6,821 nt of DNA from JAMXLL01 sp035279875 (GTDB lineage Bacteria; Desulfobacterota; Binatia; Binatales; Binataceae). This document shows positions 5,407-6,821 of the stretch, one piece after another (position 1 is the stretch's first letter; every line of letters starts with the position of its first letter). Where the stretch lies: positions 1 through 6,821 of the forward strand of contig DATEGX010000080.1 of the NCBI GenBank assembly GCA_035279875.1, written 5' to 3'. A model generated the notes under the pieces. That model was given only the letters and a program-made list of their open reading frames with translations, did no database searches and had not been told where the DNA came from. Made by a program: the position numbers and the translations under genes.

Positions 5407-6821
5407 TCACCGCGCACGTAATACTGCCCCCCAGGGCAAAAGCGATCCGCTGCCTCCGCTGGCCGAGATCTTCAGCAAGCGCCGTATCCTGATTACCGGC
5501 GCAACCGGCTTTCTCGGCAAGGTGTTGGTCTACCTGCTCTTGCGCCATCATCCTGAGATTGGCCGTCTCTACCTGTTGATTCGCGGAGACCGCAAGTCGA
5601 GCCTGGGCCGTTTCCGGCGCGAGATCCTCGATTCGCCCGCGATGGCGCCGCTGCGCGAGCATCTGGGTGCCCGCTACGACCGCTACGTCGAAGAGCACGT
5701 CACCGTGGTGGCCGGCGATATCACCGAGCCGGACCTGATTACCGATGACGCCGAGAGCCTCGGGCATGGCTCGCTCGACGCCGTGATCCATTGCGCGGGA
5801 TTGGTCAACTTCGAAGCCTCGCTGGAGAAGGCGCTGGCGATCAACGCGGTCGGCGTGAACAACGTGATCGAGTTCTGCCGCAAGCGCGGCGCCGCCTTGA
5901 TGCACGTCTCGACCTGCTACGCCGCAGGCGCCGCCGACGGTCATCGCTTTGAGGACGAGGTGCCGCAGGATTGGTGTCCGAACGGGCGGCGCAATTTCAA
6001 CCTGCAGCGCGAAATTCGCGACGCCCTGGCTGCTTGCGACCGTATCGAAGCTGAGTCGCGCGACCAGTCGCGCCAGGCTCAATTGCGCGAAAGCACCGAC
6101 GACGGGCTCGAGACGGAGGGCCGCGAACACGCCCATGAAGGCCGGCGCAAGCAATGGGTCGAGGAGCGGCTTAAGCAAATCGGCCGCGACCGCGCGCTCG
6201 GATGGGGCTGGCCGAACACCTACAGCTATACGAAGAGTCTCGGCGAGCAGTTGGTGCTTTCAGCGCACGACGTAACGGCGACGGTTGCTCGTCCGTCTGT
6301 GATCGAAAGCGCGCTGGCCGATCCGCTGCCCGGCTGGAACCAGGGCGTCAACACCAGCGCGCCGCTGACTTATCTCTCGGGTCGTGGCTACCGATTCTAT
6401 CCTGCCCGGCCGCGCCTGGTGCTCGATATAATCCCGGTCGATCTCGCGGCGCATGCGATGATCGCGATATTGGGCGCACTGCTGCTGAAGCGCCACGAGC
6501 CCATCTACCAGCTCTGCACCTCGGACGCGAATCCGCTGCCGATGCAGCGGCTGGTCGAGCTTACCGCCCTCAGCAATCGCCGCGAGCATCGCCGCGCCGG
6601 CGGCGGTCCGATGGGCAAGCTTGCGCCGCATCTCGAGGCCGTGGTGGTCGGGCAGAGCACTTACGAGCTCGCGAGCCGAACCCTTCCGGCAATTCTGCGG
6701 CAAACGGCAGCCCTGGCAAAAACGCTGGCGGGCGAAAGCTCGAACAGCGCACGTAAATTCGAGCAGCGGGTCAACCGGCTGTCCGAAAACGCCGACATGG
6801 CGCGCTCGCTGGTTGAAGTCT
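5396..6821 (+). CDS. Fatty acyl-CoA reductase-type SDR (NAD_binding_4 family), 3' end outside window
   Basis: An open frame runs from ATG 5396 to the window edge without a stop: 475 codons plus one base. The extended-SDR Rossmann fold begins at residue 31 with ILITGATGFLG (GxxGxxG at 35-41). It continues with the VVAGDIT strand (104-110), VIHCAGLVNFEASLEKALAIN (130-150), the catalytic serine strand HVSTCYAAG (S172), and Y276-x-x-x-K280 in NTYSYTKSLGEQL. RPSVIESA (299-306) and LDIIPVDLAAHAMI (343-356) follow. These mark fatty acyl-CoA reductases and the related thioester-reductase domains, which use NAD(P)H to turn acyl-CoA into aldehyde or alcohol. There is no upstream adenylation or carrier domain, so a stand-alone acyl-CoA reductase is favoured over a carboxylic acid reductase. 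A charged, low-complexity stretch (about 205-265) sits between the serine strand and the YxxxK, longer than I would expect. The C-terminal part seen is helical and may lead to another domain beyond the edge. No Shine-Dalgarno precedes the ATG; with an 11-bp overlap, coupled translation is likely. Confidence 0.88.
   Translation, partial: MSNNHRARNTAPQGKSDPLPPLAEIFSKRRILITGATGFLGKVLVYLLLRHHPEIGRLYLLIRGDRKSSLGRFRREILDSPAMAPLREHLGARYDRYVEEHVTVVAGDITEPDLITDDAESLGHGSLDAVIHCAGLVNFEASLEKALAINAVGVNNVIEFCRKRGAALMHVSTCYAAGAADGHRFEDEVPQDWCPNGRRNFNLQREIRDALAACDRIEAESRDQSRQAQLRESTDDGLETEGREHAHEGRRKQWVEERLKQIGRDRALGWGWPNTYSYTKSLGEQLVLSAHDVTATVARPSVIESALADPLPGWNQGVNTSAPLTYLSGRGYRFYPARPRLVLDIIPVDLAAHAMIAILGALLLKRHEPIYQLCTSDANPLPMQRLVELTALSNRREHRRAGGGPMGKLAPHLEAVVVGQSTYELASRTLPAILRQTAALAKTLAGESSNSARKFEQRVNRLSENADMARSLVEV

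Noticed and set aside
5387..6178. Minus-strand open frame of 263 codons opposite the acyl-CoA reductase
   Set aside because: The opposite strand encodes clear Rossmann and YxxxK motifs. The antisense translation shows no family motif and no Shine-Dalgarno or operon context.

Overview
The window is GC-rich, Gram-negative-type bacterial DNA with dense coding on the + strand only. Protein styles suggest an uncultured soil or groundwater lineage. These include an amidohydrolase-2 enzyme opening with a DxDxH motif, a Cys-Gly-Gly-Gly lipoprotein with a Pro/Thr linker, and a fatty acyl-CoA reductase linked to HAD-IB and LarA-like genes. Binatota or another former 'deltaproteobacterial' group would fit, but this is only an impression and no marker gene is present.

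Layout. (1) Bases 2-127 are the last 41 codons of a membrane protein. (2) Bases 210-1331 encode a metal-dependent amidohydrolase (373 aa) with a clear Shine-Dalgarno that fixes its start. (3) Bases 1332-1712 are a non-coding gap of about 380 bp. It holds a nested AT-cored inverted repeat (1369-1448) and two tandem GC-rich hairpins (1512-1581). (4) Bases 1713-2234 encode a small secreted lipoprotein of unknown function. (5) A short promoter-like region with two TTGACA boxes precedes a compact four-gene run: tetR-type regulator (2340-2981), HAD-IB phosphatase (2988-3785), LarA-like protein (3766-5406), and a fatty acyl-CoA reductase-type protein (5396 to the window end, incomplete).

The last four genes almost certainly form one operon. 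The gap between the first two is 6 bp, and the next two junctions overlap by 20 bp and 11 bp. The TetR protein resembles fatty-acid regulators of the FadR/YsiA type. The reductase has the NAD(P)-binding GxxGxxG and YxxxK motifs of the NAD_binding_4 (male-sterility) family, which reduces acyl thioesters to aldehydes or alcohols. The HAD-IB phosphatase family and the LarA fold (nickel-pincer racemase relatives) are less expected partners. The LarA-like protein keeps the cofactor-lysine, nickel-ligand-histidine and one catalytic-histidine positions of lactate racemase. It seems to have lost the second catalytic histidine and the substrate-binding arginine. The most interesting reading is an acyl-processing pathway, under lipid-responsive control, that uses an uncharacterised LarA-type reaction. 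That reading is inference.
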